From contig JARYGU010000005.1 of the NCBI GenBank assembly GCA_033795365.1, positions 186,001 to 250,000 of the forward strand: a stretch of DNA of 64,000 nucleotides, written 5' to 3'. The stretch is from JARYGU01 sp033795365 (GTDB lineage Bacteria > Pseudomonadota > Alphaproteobacteria > Rhizobiales > Rhizobiaceae). Of the stretch, positions 1 to 10,414 are shown piece after piece. Both the position numbers and the translations under genes were made by a program. The notes under the pieces were generated by a model. It had not been told where the DNA came from, made no database searches, and worked only from the letters and a program-made list of their open reading frames with translations. Numbering within the stretch: position 1 is the first letter of the stretch; each line of letters opens with the position of its first letter.

Positions 1-87
1 TTGTATCGCGGCTTGAAAGCTGCGGACATCGGGAAATATTGCGGGGCTGAAGCTATCTCCTCAACTTCGCCAAGTTCAGTAATCTAT

Positions 88-123
88 CCTATTCTTGACG
101 AATTCTTCGTCCTGTAGAATAGG
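88..123. repeat. Nested inverted repeat in the apaG leader
   Basis: An outer 8-bp inverted repeat (CCTATTCT at 88-95, AGAATAGG at 116-123) encloses an inner 6-bp one (GACGAA at 97-102, TTCGTC at 106-111) around a 3-base loop. It ends 28 bases before the apaG start. There is no T-run after it, so it is not an obvious terminator; as RNA it would be a hairpin with an internal loop in the 5' leader. Function unknown. Confidence 0.4.
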
Positions 124-151
124 GATCGTGAAGGCTGCTCAAGGGACCTGC

Positions 152-544
152 ATGTATCGAGCATTGACCCGCGATATCGAAGTGACCGTCGAACCCTACT
201 ATCTGGAGGAGCAATCCGATCCGGATGACAGCCGCTATGTCTGGGGGTACCGGATCGTCATCGCCAATCATTCCGACACCATCGTCCGGCTGATGACGCG
301 CTACTGGCACATCACCGACCAGAACGGGCAGGTGGACGAGGTGAACGGACCGGGCGTTATCGGCGAGCAGCCGGTGCTGAGGCCGGGGGATACCTACGAA
401 TATTCCTCCGGCTGCCCGCTCGACACGCCGTCCGGCTTCATGTTCGGCCACTACCGGATGGAGACGGACACTGGCGAAGCCTTCGACGTCGCCATACCCG
501 CCTTCTCGCTCGACACGCCGGGGCAGGTGCGCATCCTCAACTGA
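152..544 (+). CDS. apaG: ApaG family protein (DUF525)
   Basis: A 130-residue single-domain protein matching the ApaG family, a small immunoglobulin-like beta-sandwich. The signature stretches RYWHITD and SGFMFGHYRM, typical of the core and C-terminal strands, are visible. The family has been linked to Co2+/Mg2+ resistance in enterics, but its biochemical role is not settled. I chose the ATG at 152 because AAGGGACC lies just upstream and the length then fits the family; an in-frame TTG at 95 would add 19 residues that do not look family-like. It is convergent with hslO across a strong palindrome. Confidence 0.9.
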   Translation: MYRALTRDIEVTVEPYYLEEQSDPDDSRYVWGYRIVIANHSDTIVRLMTRYWHITDQNGQVDEVNGPGVIGEQPVLRPGDTYEYSSGCPLDTPSGFMFGHYRMETDTGEAFDVAIPAFSLDTPGQVRILN

Positions 545-582
545 GGGGGCGCAAGCAGATTTCCCTCTCATCCGGCATTGTC

Positions 583-608
583 CCTTCTCCCCGCATGCGG
601 GGAGAAGG
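583..608. repeat. GC-rich palindrome between apaG and hslO
   Basis: A perfect 26-base palindrome (CCTTCTCCCCGC, then its complement around a central CATG) lies between the convergent ends of apaG and hslO. It resembles the family of short palindromic intergenic elements with a CCTTCTCCCCG core that recur in rhizobial genomes (recalled, not searched). It may also act as a bidirectional transcription stop, although no T-run follows. Confidence 0.6.
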
Positions 609-619
609 TGGCGCCCCTC

Positions 620-1609
620 CTACTGCGGCAGGACTTCCGAGGCCTCGAAGCGGTAGGTCGTCGAGCAGAATTCGCAGGTGACCGCGATCTCGCCGCCGAC
701 GGCGCTGTGCTCGATCTCCTCGCGGCTGAGGCCGGAAAGCACCGTCTTCAGCTTCTCGCGCGAGCAGGAGCAGCGGTCGAACACCTTCTGCGGCGGATAG
801 ACCCGCACGCCGCGCTCATGAAACAGACGGAAAAGCAGCCGTTCTGTCCCGACATTCGGATCGGTGAGCTCGTCGGCATCGATCGTTTCCACCATCGTGC
901 GCGCTTCGGCCCAGTTGTCGTCGTCCTCGACCTGATGGCCTTCCGCATCGCCGTCGCCGCCCGGAAGGTCGGGCTGGCGCATGCGCTCGGGAGCCTCGGG
1001 CAGGAACTGCGCGACCATGCCGCCGGCGCGCCAGCGGTGACGCGGTCTGCCTTCGTCATCACGATCGAAAAGCTCGGCGACGCCGAGGCGCACCTTGGTC
1101 GGGATCTGCTCGGACTGGCGGAAATAGACGCCGGCGATATCCTCCAGCGTATTGCCGTCAAGCGGCACGATGCCCTGATAGCGCTGCATATGCGCGCCCT
1201 GATCGATCGTGAATGCGAGCACGCCCTTACCGAGGAGGTCCTGCGGCTCGGTCGTTCCCGCGCTGACGGCGGCCTCCAGCGCCTCGACATCGTAGCGGGC
1301 ATAGGCGCGCACGCTTTCCGGGCTCGAGAAATCGGCGACCAGCAGATCGACGGGGCCGTCGCCCTTGGTCTGGACGATGAGCTTGCCCTCGAATTTCAGC
1401 GACGTGCCGAGAAGCACGGTCAGCACGATCGCCTCGGCAAGAAGCCTTGCAACCGGCGCCGGATAATCGTGCCGCTCCAGGATGGCGTCGAGCATCGGGC
1501 CGAGCTGGACCGCACGGCCGCGCACATCGAGTCCTTCCACCTGGAAGGGTACGACGTGATCGTCTCCGGCATAGCCGAGTTCTCCGAGCTTCAAAGCCGT
1601 TTCTGCCAT
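620..1609 (-). CDS. hslO: Hsp33 redox-regulated chaperone
   Basis: Hsp33 is a cytosolic holdase switched on by oxidation. The 329-residue product has the N-terminal substrate-binding domain and the C-terminal zinc centre: C280 and C282 as CSC, then C312 and C315 as CEFC, giving the family CxC-X29-CxxC pattern. I chose the ATG at 1609 because GGAG sits 7 bases upstream; the ATG at 1615 would be almost on top of that ribosome site. It lies 265 bases downstream of argF on the same strand, and the gap suggests its own promoter. No gene is seen in that gap. Confidence 0.95.
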   Translation of the reverse strand: MAETALKLGELGYAGDDHVVPFQVEGLDVRGRAVQLGPMLDAILERHDYPAPVARLLAEAIVLTVLLGTSLKFEGKLIVQTKGDGPVDLLVADFSSPESVRAYARYDVEALEAAVSAGTTEPQDLLGKGVLAFTIDQGAHMQRYQGIVPLDGNTLEDIAGVYFRQSEQIPTKVRLGVAELFDRDDEGRPRHRWRAGGMVAQFLPEAPERMRQPDLPGGDGDAEGHQVEDDDNWAEARTMVETIDADELTDPNVGTERLLFRLFHERGVRVYPPQKVFDRCSCSREKLKTVLSGLSREEIEHSAVGGEIAVTCEFCSTTYRFEASEVLPQ

Positions 1610-1874
1610 CACCATGCTCCTTTACCGCGGAGGATCGCCATCCGGCTCTCCCCACCCGCGTGAAATATCCGGGCACGTGGCATACCTATGCCTGCGGAAG
1701 CCGATGCATCCGCTGTTGCCGCCCGGGTTTGTTCCGATTCCGCGCCTGCCATCCACGTCCAATGTTCCACACCGGGGCGGCACGCGCCAGAGAAAGCGCC
1801 GTACAGGCGCCGTTTCGCAGCCTTAGATCGTTGCCGGGACGCGCTTTTTCAATAGGCCACGGCGACGGGCCGCA

Positions 1875-2792
1875 TCACAGCACGCCGAGGCACCATGCAA
1901 GGATGGACTTCTGCGCATGCAGGCGGTTTTCCGCCTCGTCGAAAACCACCGACTGCACGCCGTCGATGACCTCGTCGGTCACTTCCTCGCCGCGGTGCGC
2001 CGGCAGGCAATGCATGAAGAGCGCATCCTTGTTGGCTCTCGCCATCAGCGCACCGTTGACCTGGTAAGGCTGGAAGACGTTGTGGCCGCGGGCCCGATGC
2101 TCCTGGTTCATCGAGATCCAGGTATCCGTCACCACGCAATCGGCGCCGTCGACCGCCTGCTCGGCCTCATGGCAGAGCATGATGTCGCCGCCGTTGTTGC
2201 GCGCCCAGTTGAGAATCCGGTCGTCCGGCTCGGAGCCGAGCGGCACGGCCATGTTCATGCGATAGCCGAAGCGCGCGGCACCTTCCACAAAGGAATGCAG
2301 CACATTGTTGCCGTCGCCGGTCCAGGCGATCGTGCGACCCTTCACCGGCCCGCGATGCTCCTCGAAGGTCATGATGTCCGCCATGATCTGGCAGGGATGG
2401 GTGGTGTCCGTCAGGCCGTTGATGACCGGAACGGTGGCGTGCTCGGCGAGCTCCATGAGCCGGGAATGGTCGGTCGTGCGGATCATGATAGCGTCGACAT
2501 AGCGCGAGAGAACCTTCGCCGTATCGCCGATCGTCTCGGCGCGGCCAAGCTGCATCTCGGTGCCGGAAAGGAAGAGCGTCTCGCCACCGAGCTGGCGCAT
2601 TCCGACATCGAAGGAAACGCGGGTCCGGGTGGAAGGCTTCTCGAAGATCATCGCCAGCATCTTGCCGTCGAGCGGCTTCTTGGCGGTTCCGGCCTTCGTC
2701 GCGGCCTTGCGCTCGCGCGCGTCGTCGATGATGACGCGCAGATCGCCCGCCGTCATCGCGGAGAGATCGAGAAAATGTTTGGTACCAGCCAT
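1875..2792 (-). CDS. argF: Ornithine carbamoyltransferase
   Basis: Converts ornithine and carbamoyl phosphate to citrulline in arginine synthesis. The 305-residue protein carries the carbamoyl-phosphate motif STRTR at residues 54-58 and the HCLP ornithine-site motif at 261-264, with length and order normal for the anabolic enzyme. It starts 31 bases after argD ends on the same strand, so argD-argF is very likely one transcript. AGGACG precedes the ATG. The third arginine gene of the window, argB, lies apart at 50.9 kb. Confidence 0.97.
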   Translation of the reverse strand: MAGTKHFLDLSAMTAGDLRVIIDDARERKAATKAGTAKKPLDGKMLAMIFEKPSTRTRVSFDVGMRQLGGETLFLSGTEMQLGRAETIGDTAKVLSRYVDAIMIRTTDHSRLMELAEHATVPVINGLTDTTHPCQIMADIMTFEEHRGPVKGRTIAWTGDGNNVLHSFVEGAARFGYRMNMAVPLGSEPDDRILNWARNNGGDIMLCHEAEQAVDGADCVVTDTWISMNQEHRARGHNVFQPYQVNGALMARANKDALFMHCLPAHRGEEVTDEVIDGVQSVVFDEAENRLHAQKSILAWCLGVL

Positions 2793-2823
2793 CGTAATCG
2801 TCCTGTCTGTCCTGATGCCGCCC

Positions 2824-4017
2824 TCAGGCGGAGGCCTTGGCGGCAGTCAGCTTTGCCGCCGCGCGCTCGACGCGCGCCAGGCCTTCGCGGGCCTCTTCGG
2901 CGGTGGTGACCAGCGGCGGCAGCAAACGCAGCACATTGTCGCCCGCCGGCACGGCGAGCAAACGCTCGGCGCGAACCGCCTTCAGGAGATCGGCCGCCGG
3001 GACCTTTGCCTTGATGCCGATCATCAGGCCTTCGCCGCGGATTTCCGTGATCACATCGGGGAAGCGGTCCTTGAGCGATTCCAGCCCCTGGCGGAAGACG
3101 AGCGCGACGTCGCGTACGTGATCCAGGAAGCCGTCCGCGAGCACTACGTCGAGCACCGCATTGCCGACCGCCATGGCAAGCGGATTGCCGCCATAGGTCG
3201 AGCCGTGCGTGCCCGCCACCATGCCGGAGGCCGCCTCCGCGGTCGCAAGGCAGGCACCCAGCGGAAAGCCGCCGCCGATACCCTTGGCGACCGCCATGAT
3301 GTCCGGCACGACGCCCGTCGTCTCATAGGCGAAAAGCCGGCCGGTGCGGCCGACGCCCGTCTGGACCTCATCGAAGATGAGGAGCAGGCCATATTCGTCG
3401 CAGAGCCTGCGCAGCTCCTGCAGGAATTCCTTCGGCACCGGACGAATACCGCCCTCGCCCTGAACCGGCTCGATCAGGATTGCCGCCGTCTCCTCGGTAA
3501 TCGCATCCTTCAGGGCCGGGAGATCGCCGAAGGGAACCTGGTAGAAGCCGGGAGCCTTGGGGCCGAAACCTTCGAGATATTTCTCCTGCCCGCCGGCGGC
3601 GATCGTCGCGAGCGTACGGCCGTGGAAGGCGCCTTCGAAGGTGATGATATGGAACTTGCCGGGGTGGCCCTTGGTGAAATGATAGCGACGCGCGGTCTTG
3701 ATCGCGCATTCGAGCGCTTCGGCGCCGGAATTGGTGAAGAACACCTTGTCGGCGAAGGTCGCCTCCGTCAGCCGGCGGCCGAGCTTCTCCTGGCCGGGGA
3801 CTTCGTAGAGATTGGAAAGATGCCAGACCTTCTCCGCCTGCGCCTTCAGGCTTTCGACGAGATGGGGGTGGGCATGGCCCAGCGAATTGACCGCGACGCC
3901 GGCGGCAAAATCGAGATAGCGCGTACCGTCTTCGGCGACCAGCCAGACGCCCTCCCCACGCTCGAACCTCAAAGGTGCGCGCGCATAGGTGTCATAGAGC
4001 GGCGTGGCTTCAGCCAT
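2824..4017 (-). CDS. argD: Acetylornithine aminotransferase
   Basis: PLP-dependent class-III aminotransferase that makes N-acetylornithine; many ArgD enzymes also act in lysine synthesis as succinyl-DAP aminotransferase, which would fit with dapD and dapE later in the window. The 397-residue product shows the SGAEA motif near residue 98, FDEVQTG at 215-221 and the PLP lysine K245 in AKGIGGG. I took the ATG at 4017, where the protein begins MAEATPLYD as in relatives; a start at 4071 would add 18 residues without similarity to the family. First gene of the argD-argF unit. Confidence 0.96.
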   Translation of the reverse strand: MAEATPLYDTYARAPLRFERGEGVWLVAEDGTRYLDFAAGVAVNSLGHAHPHLVESLKAQAEKVWHLSNLYEVPGQEKLGRRLTEATFADKVFFTNSGAEALECAIKTARRYHFTKGHPGKFHIITFEGAFHGRTLATIAAGGQEKYLEGFGPKAPGFYQVPFGDLPALKDAITEETAAILIEPVQGEGGIRPVPKEFLQELRRLCDEYGLLLIFDEVQTGVGRTGRLFAYETTGVVPDIMAVAKGIGGGFPLGACLATAEAASGMVAGTHGSTYGGNPLAMAVGNAVLDVVLADGFLDHVRDVALVFRQGLESLKDRFPDVITEIRGEGLMIGIKAKVPAADLLKAVRAERLLAVPAGDNVLRLLPPLVTTAEEAREGLARVERAAAKLTAAKASA

Positions 4018-4213
4018 GGCGCAAGTCTCCCGAAAGAAGCTGGTCACAGGAACGTCGTCGACTTTCCGCAAACCCGAAAAATCAAAATGCCGTCCAAAGG
4101 CCGGCCTCCCAGGGGAAGGCAGCCTTCAACGGCAGCGGCACTATCAGCATTTCAGGCCGGGATGTCAACAAAATGCCGATGCTCAAACGACGCTGAACCT
4201 GCCGTAACGTGAG

Positions 4214-4435
4214 GATTCACGGAACGGTCACCGAGTGTCGCCTGCGAGTCACACCTCGCCAGCAAGTTGGGGAAAACTCGAAAATCGATTCGGCTGGATT
4301 CCAGCGACTCTTGTCACGGAGTCGCCCTATCACTAGTTTGTTAATCAATTACTAGACTGCATGCGGCGGAACTAGTCACCAACAGTGTCAACGCGTTCAT
4401 GCTCCGGACCCGTCCGGAGCAGCGGCGAGGGATTC
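4214..4435. promoter_or_regulatory. Cluster of seven GANTC (CcrM) sites upstream of gcrA
   Basis: GANTC pentamers occur at 4214, 4246, 4287, 4297, 4306, 4319 and 4431. About one would be expected by chance in 220 bases. GANTC is methylated by CcrM in alphaproteobacteria, and GcrA is known to act with sigma-70 at promoters carrying methylated GANTC. A dense set just upstream of gcrA suggests methylation-dependent control of gcrA, possibly autoregulation; the link is inference. Confidence 0.6.
4401..4420. repeat. Tight hairpin in the gcrA leader
   Basis: GCTCCGGAC and GTCCGGAGC are perfect inverted repeats separated by two bases, 48 bases before the gcrA ATG. It could be an operator or an RNA hairpin in the leader. 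No T-run follows, so it is not a plain terminator. Confidence 0.45.
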
Positions 4436-4467
4436 TGCCCTTGCCGGCGCTGAAACGGAGACGAGGC

Positions 4468-4992
4468 ATGAACTGGACAGACGAGCGGGTCGAGAAACTC
4501 AAGAAGCTTTGGTCCGAGGGTTTGAGCGCGAGCCAGATCGCGGCGCAACTGGGCGGGGTGAGCCGCAACGCCGTGATCGGCAAGGTCCACAGGCTCAGCC
4601 TTCCCGGCCGGGCGAAGGCCGGCGGAAGCCAGAGCACCGTGCGCCAGAAGCGGCCGACCTCGGCACCGCGTGCACCGACCTACGCAGCCCGCGTCGCCAC
4701 CCGGACCGTTGCACGGCCGGCGGGCGCCACCGCGCTCAAGCAGGACATGGAGATCGAAGCCGATTTCGATATCGAGCAGGAACTGCGTCCGGCGAGCAAC
4801 GTGATCGTGCCGATGTCGCGCCGCCTGGAGCTGACGCAGCTGACCGAGCGCACCTGCAAGTGGCCGATCGGCGATCCGCTGAAGGACGATTTCCACTTCT
4901 GCGGCAACGAGTCCCCGGACACCTCGCCCTATTGCAGCTATCATCAGCGGCTGGCCTACCAGCCCTCGGCAGAGCGCCGGCGGGCCCGCTGA
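4468..4992 (+). CDS. gcrA: GcrA cell-cycle transcription regulator
   Basis: A 174-residue protein starting MNWTDERVEKLKKLW, the hallmark N-terminus of GcrA, followed by a helix-turn-helix (SASQIAAQLGGVSRNAVIGK, about residues 19-38). A variable basic linker leads to a C-terminal domain with CKWPIGDP and CGN-type cysteines near residues 130-150 and a final CSYHQRLAYQP segment. GcrA acts as a sigma-70 cofactor at CcrM-methylated promoters and drives S-phase genes. The ATG at 4468 is preceded by GGAGACGAGG. A bidirectional terminator separates it from convergent phoB. Confidence 0.95.
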   Translation: MNWTDERVEKLKKLWSEGLSASQIAAQLGGVSRNAVIGKVHRLSLPGRAKAGGSQSTVRQKRPTSAPRAPTYAARVATRTVARPAGATALKQDMEIEADFDIEQELRPASNVIVPMSRRLELTQLTERTCKWPIGDPLKDDFHFCGNESPDTSPYCSYHQRLAYQPSAERRRAR

Positions 4993-5022
4993 CGCCCTTG
5001 AAGACAGCAGATCGAAGACAAC

Positions 5023-5050
5023 AAAAAACGGGCCCCGAGCCCGTTTTTTT
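5023..5050. terminator. Bidirectional rho-independent terminator gcrA / phoB
   Basis: An ACGGGC stem pairs with GCCCGT around CCCGA, flanked by an A-run on the left and a T-run on the right, so it can stop transcription from both gcrA (+) and phoB (-). Confidence 0.9.
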
Positions 5051-5093
5051 GTATTCCATCTCGATTTTCACTTCAGCTTTCAGGCGATGTCTC

Positions 5094-5777
5094 TCAGGCC
5101 TCCAGCGAATAGCCGGCGCCGCGCACCGTGCGGATGACATCCTGCATGTTGGAGAAGTTCAATGCCTTGCGCAGGCGGCCGACGTGAACGTCGACGGTGC
5201 GTTCGTCGACATAGATGTCATGGCCCCAGACGCCATCCAGAAGCTGGGAGCGGGAAAAGACGCGACCCGGCGACACCATCAGGAACTCCAGGAGCCGGAA
5301 CTCCGTCGGGCCGAGGCGAACCTCACGGCTGCGGCGATGGACGCGGTGGGTCTCGCGGTCGAGCTCGATATCGCCGCAGCGCAGGAGGGTAGAGACGACC
5401 TCCGGCCGGGCCCGGCGCAGCATCGCCTTGACGCGGGCCATGAGCTCGGGCGTGGAAAACGGCTTGACGACGTAATCGTCGGCGCCCGTTACCAGCCCGC
5501 GCACCCGCTCGCTCTCCTCGCCGCGCGCCGTCAGCATGATGATGGGGAGACGCTCCGTTTCCGGACGCTGACGCAGGCGCCGGCAAAGCTCGATGCCGGA
5601 CACGCCGGGCAGCATCCAATCGAGGATCAGAAGATCCGGCACGCGCTCCTGCATCCGGATTTCGGCCTCGTCGCCGCGCAGGATGGTGTCGACCTCGAAG
5701 CCCTCGGCCTCCAGATTGTAGCGCAGGAGAACGCTCAGCGCCTCCTCGTCTTCAACAACAGCTATTCTTGGTATCAT
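5094..5777 (-). CDS. phoB: Phosphate regulon response regulator PhoB
   Basis: OmpR-class response regulator of 227 residues. The receiver domain (about 1-120) has the acidic pocket VEDEE and phospho-acceptor D53 in LILDWMLPG; the C-terminal winged helix (about 130-227) ends with the typical RTVRGAGYSLE signature. PhoB phosphorylated by PhoR binds Pho boxes such as the one upstream of pstS. It is the last gene of the pst-phoU-phoB unit, 45 bases after phoU, an arrangement usual in rhizobia. Confidence 0.97.
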   Translation of the reverse strand: MIPRIAVVEDEEALSVLLRYNLEAEGFEVDTILRGDEAEIRMQERVPDLLILDWMLPGVSGIELCRRLRQRPETERLPIIMLTARGEESERVRGLVTGADDYVVKPFSTPELMARVKAMLRRARPEVVSTLLRCGDIELDRETHRVHRRSREVRLGPTEFRLLEFLMVSPGRVFSRSQLLDGVWGHDIYVDERTVDVHVGRLRKALNFSNMQDVIRTVRGAGYSLEA

Positions 5778-5822
5778 TCAGCAGAAACTCCAGGAGACTG
5801 GTCGAGCACGCATTCGCCCTGA

Positions 5823-6536
5823 TCACTCACTGACCGCGCCGACGGATGTCGTGTTGTCGTCCTTCGGCCGCTCGCCCTCCGGCTGCGCGCCGGTCGCCAT
5901 GTAGAAGATCGTCTCGGCGATGTTCGTCGCATGGTCGCCGATGCGTTCGATGTTCTTGGCGCAGAACAGAAGGTGCGTGCAGGGCGTGATGTTGCGCGGG
6001 TCTTCCATCATATAGGTCAGCAGCTCGCGGAAAAGCGAGGTGTAGATCGCGTCGATCTCGTCGTCGCGCTCCCGGATCGCCTTCGCCTTCTCCGGAGAGC
6101 GGGTGGCATAGACGTCGAGGACTTCCTTGAGCTGCATCAGCGCCAGTTCGGCGAGATGCTCAAGGCCGCGGGCGAGCTTGCGGGGGATACCGGTGCTCTG
6201 GACCGCGATGACGCGCTTGGCGGTGTTCTTGCCGAGATCGCCGACGCGCTCGAGCTCGGCGGCGATGCGGATCGCTCCCATGATCTCGCGCAGGTCCGAG
6301 GCCATAGGCTGACGCTTGGCGATCGTGACGATCGCCTTTTCGTTGATCTGGCGCTCGGCACTGTCGAGGATGACGTCCTCGGAAATGACCTTTTGCGCGA
6401 GGGCGCCGTCGGCATTCACCAGAGCGCGGACGGCATCGGCCACCATCTGCTCGGCAGTGCCCCCCATCTCGGAGATGCGGCGGCTGAGATATTTCAGTTC
6501 TTCGTCGTAGACGGTGACAATATGTGTCGATGACAT
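5823..6536 (-). CDS. phoU: Phosphate signalling protein PhoU
   Basis: A 237-residue cytosolic protein with two three-helix PhoU repeats. It shows the metal-binding type motifs E-R-V-G-D (ELERVGDLGKN in the first half, NIERIGDHATN in the second). PhoU transmits the phosphate state of the PstSCAB transporter to PhoR and keeps the regulon off when phosphate is plentiful. It lies 48 bases after pstB in the same direction and is co-transcribed with it. Confidence 0.97.
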   Translation of the reverse strand: MSSTHIVTVYDEELKYLSRRISEMGGTAEQMVADAVRALVNADGALAQKVISEDVILDSAERQINEKAIVTIAKRQPMASDLREIMGAIRIAAELERVGDLGKNTAKRVIAVQSTGIPRKLARGLEHLAELALMQLKEVLDVYATRSPEKAKAIRERDDEIDAIYTSLFRELLTYMMEDPRNITPCTHLLFCAKNIERIGDHATNIAETIFYMATGAQPEGERPKDDNTTSVGAVSE

Positions 6537-6584
6537 CGTTCGTTCCTCACGGCCAGGCGGCCGAATACTGGTTTCGGACGGCGA

Positions 6585-7400
6585 TCAGCCGAAGCGGCCC
6601 ATGATGTAATCCTGGGTACGCTGATCGTCCGGATTGGTGAACATCTTGTCGGTATCGTTCTCCTCGACCAGGTTGCCGAGGTGGAACATGGCGGTGCGTT
6701 GCGAGACGCGAGCCGCCTGCTGCATGGAGTGCGTGACGATGACGATGGTGAAATTCGCACGCAGCTCGTGGATCAGTTCCTCGACCTTTGCCGTGGCGAT
6801 CGGATCGAGCGCCGAACAGGGCTCGTCCATCAGGATCACCTCCGGGCTGACGGCCACGGCCCGGGCGATGCACAGGCGCTGCTGCTGGCCGCCGGAAAGG
6901 CCGGTTCCGGATTCGTGCAGCCGGTCCTTCACCTCGTTCCAGAGGCCTGCTTTCTGAAGGCTCGATTCCACCACCTGGTCGACATCCGCCTTCGACTTGG
7001 CGAGGCCGTGGATACGCGGCCCGTAGGACACGTTCTCGTATATCGACTTCGGGAAAGGGTTCGGCTTCTGGAACACCATGCCGACGCGGGCACGCAGTTC
7101 CACGACGTCGATCGCCGGATCGTATATGTCCTCGGAGTCGAGCGTGATCTTGCCCGTGACCCGGCAGTTGTCGATCGTATCGTTCATGCGGTTGAGGCAG
7201 CGCAGGAAGGTGGACTTGCCGCAGCCCGAAGGCCCGATCAACGCCGTTACCGTATTCTCGCGGACATTCAGGTTGACGTCGAAAAGCGCGCGCTTGTCGC
7301 CGTAATATACCGAAACGTCCTTTCCGACCATCTTATGGGAAGCGTCATTCATCTTCTGGTCCAGAGCCTTTTCAACTGCTGCTTCTGACATCATGTTCAT
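6585..7400 (-). CDS. pstB: Phosphate ABC transporter ATP-binding protein PstB
   Basis: ATPase of the high-affinity phosphate importer, 271 residues. Visible motifs are Walker A GPSGCGKST, the signature LSGGQQQRLCIARA, Walker B VILMDEPCSALD and the H-loop histidine in VTHSM. I chose the ATG at 7400 (MNMMSEAAVEK) because GGAG precedes it by about 8 bases; a start at 7421 would overlap the end of pstA. It sits between pstA and phoU. Confidence 0.97.
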   Translation of the reverse strand: MNMMSEAAVEKALDQKMNDASHKMVGKDVSVYYGDKRALFDVNLNVRENTVTALIGPSGCGKSTFLRCLNRMNDTIDNCRVTGKITLDSEDIYDPAIDVVELRARVGMVFQKPNPFPKSIYENVSYGPRIHGLAKSKADVDQVVESSLQKAGLWNEVKDRLHESGTGLSGGQQQRLCIARAVAVSPEVILMDEPCSALDPIATAKVEELIHELRANFTIVIVTHSMQQAARVSQRTAMFHLGNLVEENDTDKMFTNPDDQRTQDYIMGRFG

Positions 7401-7414
7401 GAAACCTACTCCTT

Positions 7415-8730
7415 CTACCAACGACGCTCAAAGCGACGCCGCAAGAGAATTGCGCCAACATTCATTGCGATTAGGAACAGGAGCAAGATGATAATCGCTC
7501 CCGAGGTACGTTCAACGAAGGCGCGCTCGGCCTCGTTCGCCCACATGTAGATCTGCACGGGAAGCGCAGTGGAGGGGTCGAGGGGCGTGGTCGGGTAGTT
7601 CGCGACGAAGGCCACCATGCCGATGAGGAGCAGCGGCGCGGTCTCGCCGAGCGCATGCGCCAGGCCGATGATGGTTCCCGTCAGGATGCCGGGCATCGCC
7701 AGCGGCAGCACATGATGGAAGATCGTCTGCATCTTCGAGGCACCGAGTCCGAGCGCGGCGGCGCGGATCGACGGCGGCACGGCCTTGAGCGCGGCGCGGG
7801 TCGCGATGATGATGGTCGGCAGGGTCATCAGCGTCAGCACCAGACCGCCGACCAGCGAGGCCGAGCGGGGGGCGCCCATGAAGTTGATGAAGACCGAGAG
7901 ACCGAGCAGGCCATAGACGATCGACGGGACGGCGGCGAGATTGTTGATGTTCACCTCGATCAGGTCGGTGAGCCTGTTCTTCGGGGCGAACTCCTCAAGA
8001 TAGATCGAGGCGGCGACGCCGATCGGCAGCGAGAGCACCAGCACGATCAGCATCATGTAGAACGAGCCGATGATCGCGACACCCACGCCGGCGGCTTCCG
8101 GCCGGCTGGACGCACCGTTGATGAAAATGCCGGCGTTCCACTCCTTGGCGAGCGCGCCGCTTTCCATGAGCTGGTTCATCCAGCCGAGCTGGCGGTCGTT
8201 GATCCGCCGGCTCTGCTCGGTAACCGTCAGGTCGACCTGGCCCTTGAGGGCGGAGTCGATGTTGCCGGAGGCCAGCAGCGCTACGTTCTGCGTGGTGCCG
8301 ATGACGCTCGGATTGGAGACGACCATGTCCCTCAGCTGTCCACGGACGCTATCGGAGATCAGGCCGTTCACATCCCTCATGGCCGGACGGTCGTCCGGAG
8401 AAACGCCGAGGACCTTGGCGAGAGCGTTGCGTGCGACGAGAGGATAGTTGGCCGTCGCCAGGCCGCGCGGATTGGTCGCGCGCTCATTGTCCGGATCGAT
8501 GATCTGCTCGGAAAACTCGACCGGAATGGTGATCATGCTCTGCTGGAAGGCGGTATACCCCTTGGAGAAGACGGACCAGAGCAGCAGGGCCAGGAAGATC
8601 AGGCCGAAGGAGATCGCGGCAAGCCCATAGGTCCGGAAGCGGCGTTCCGCGGCGTAGCGGCGCTTGATGCCGATATCGCGCCGGGTGGCGCGCGTACCAG
8701 CAACGCCCGCTGCGGGAGTAACTACATCGG

Positions 8731-8734
<4 letters not shown>
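7415..8734 (-). CDS. pstA: Phosphate ABC transporter permease PstA
   Basis: Inner-membrane permease of 439 residues, longer than the enteric protein because of a periplasmic insert between the first membrane helix (about residues 30-52) and the six-helix permease core (from about residue 215), as in other rhizobial PstA. The EAA-type cytoplasmic loop is visible at RAAALGLGASKMQT. It overlaps pstC by four bases (ATGA), indicating translational coupling. Confidence 0.96.
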
Positions 8735-10218
<1,484 letters not shown>

Positions 10219-10377
10219 GAAGGATTTCCTCGGCGTGCCATAGCGACGACAATCGATGTCGACGCTCTCCAAACGAGAGCAAAGCTCATCGGCTTACATT
10301 CTGCGGCGGCCACGATCCGCTCTGACGATCCACGAGGGCGGTCAATGCGGCTGCCGATCAGGTGCGACCAGCCGAAC

Positions 10378-10406
10378 GGCGGGCGCGGCACGAAGCCACG
10401 CCCGCC
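10378..10406 (-). repeat. Hairpin just downstream of pstS, before pstC
   Basis: GGCGGGCG-c-GGC pairs with GCC-a-CGCCCGCC around a 5-base loop, starting 8 bases after the pstS stop codon. There is no clear T-run. A stable hairpin here can protect the pstS message or cut back read-through, so that the binding protein is made in excess over PstC, PstA and PstB. The role is inferred from position. Confidence 0.6.
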
Positions 10407-10414
10407 AAGCCATA

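Larger units (their letters stand above)
4018..4467. other. Long divergent intergenic region argD / gcrA
   Basis: 450 bases without a supported gene. The left part is the argD leader. The right part holds the GANTC cluster, an AT-rich patch near 4335-4360, repeated ACTAGT-type hexamers and a tight hairpin at 4401-4420. An ATG at 4399 is in frame with gcrA and would add 23 arginine-rich residues that GcrA proteins normally lack, so I treat this stretch as leader. Confidence 0.6.

Noticed and set aside
2560..4212. A 550-codon open frame antisense to argD and argF
   Set aside because: It lies opposite two well-supported genes whose motifs are on the minus strand; the antisense product shows no recognisable domain.
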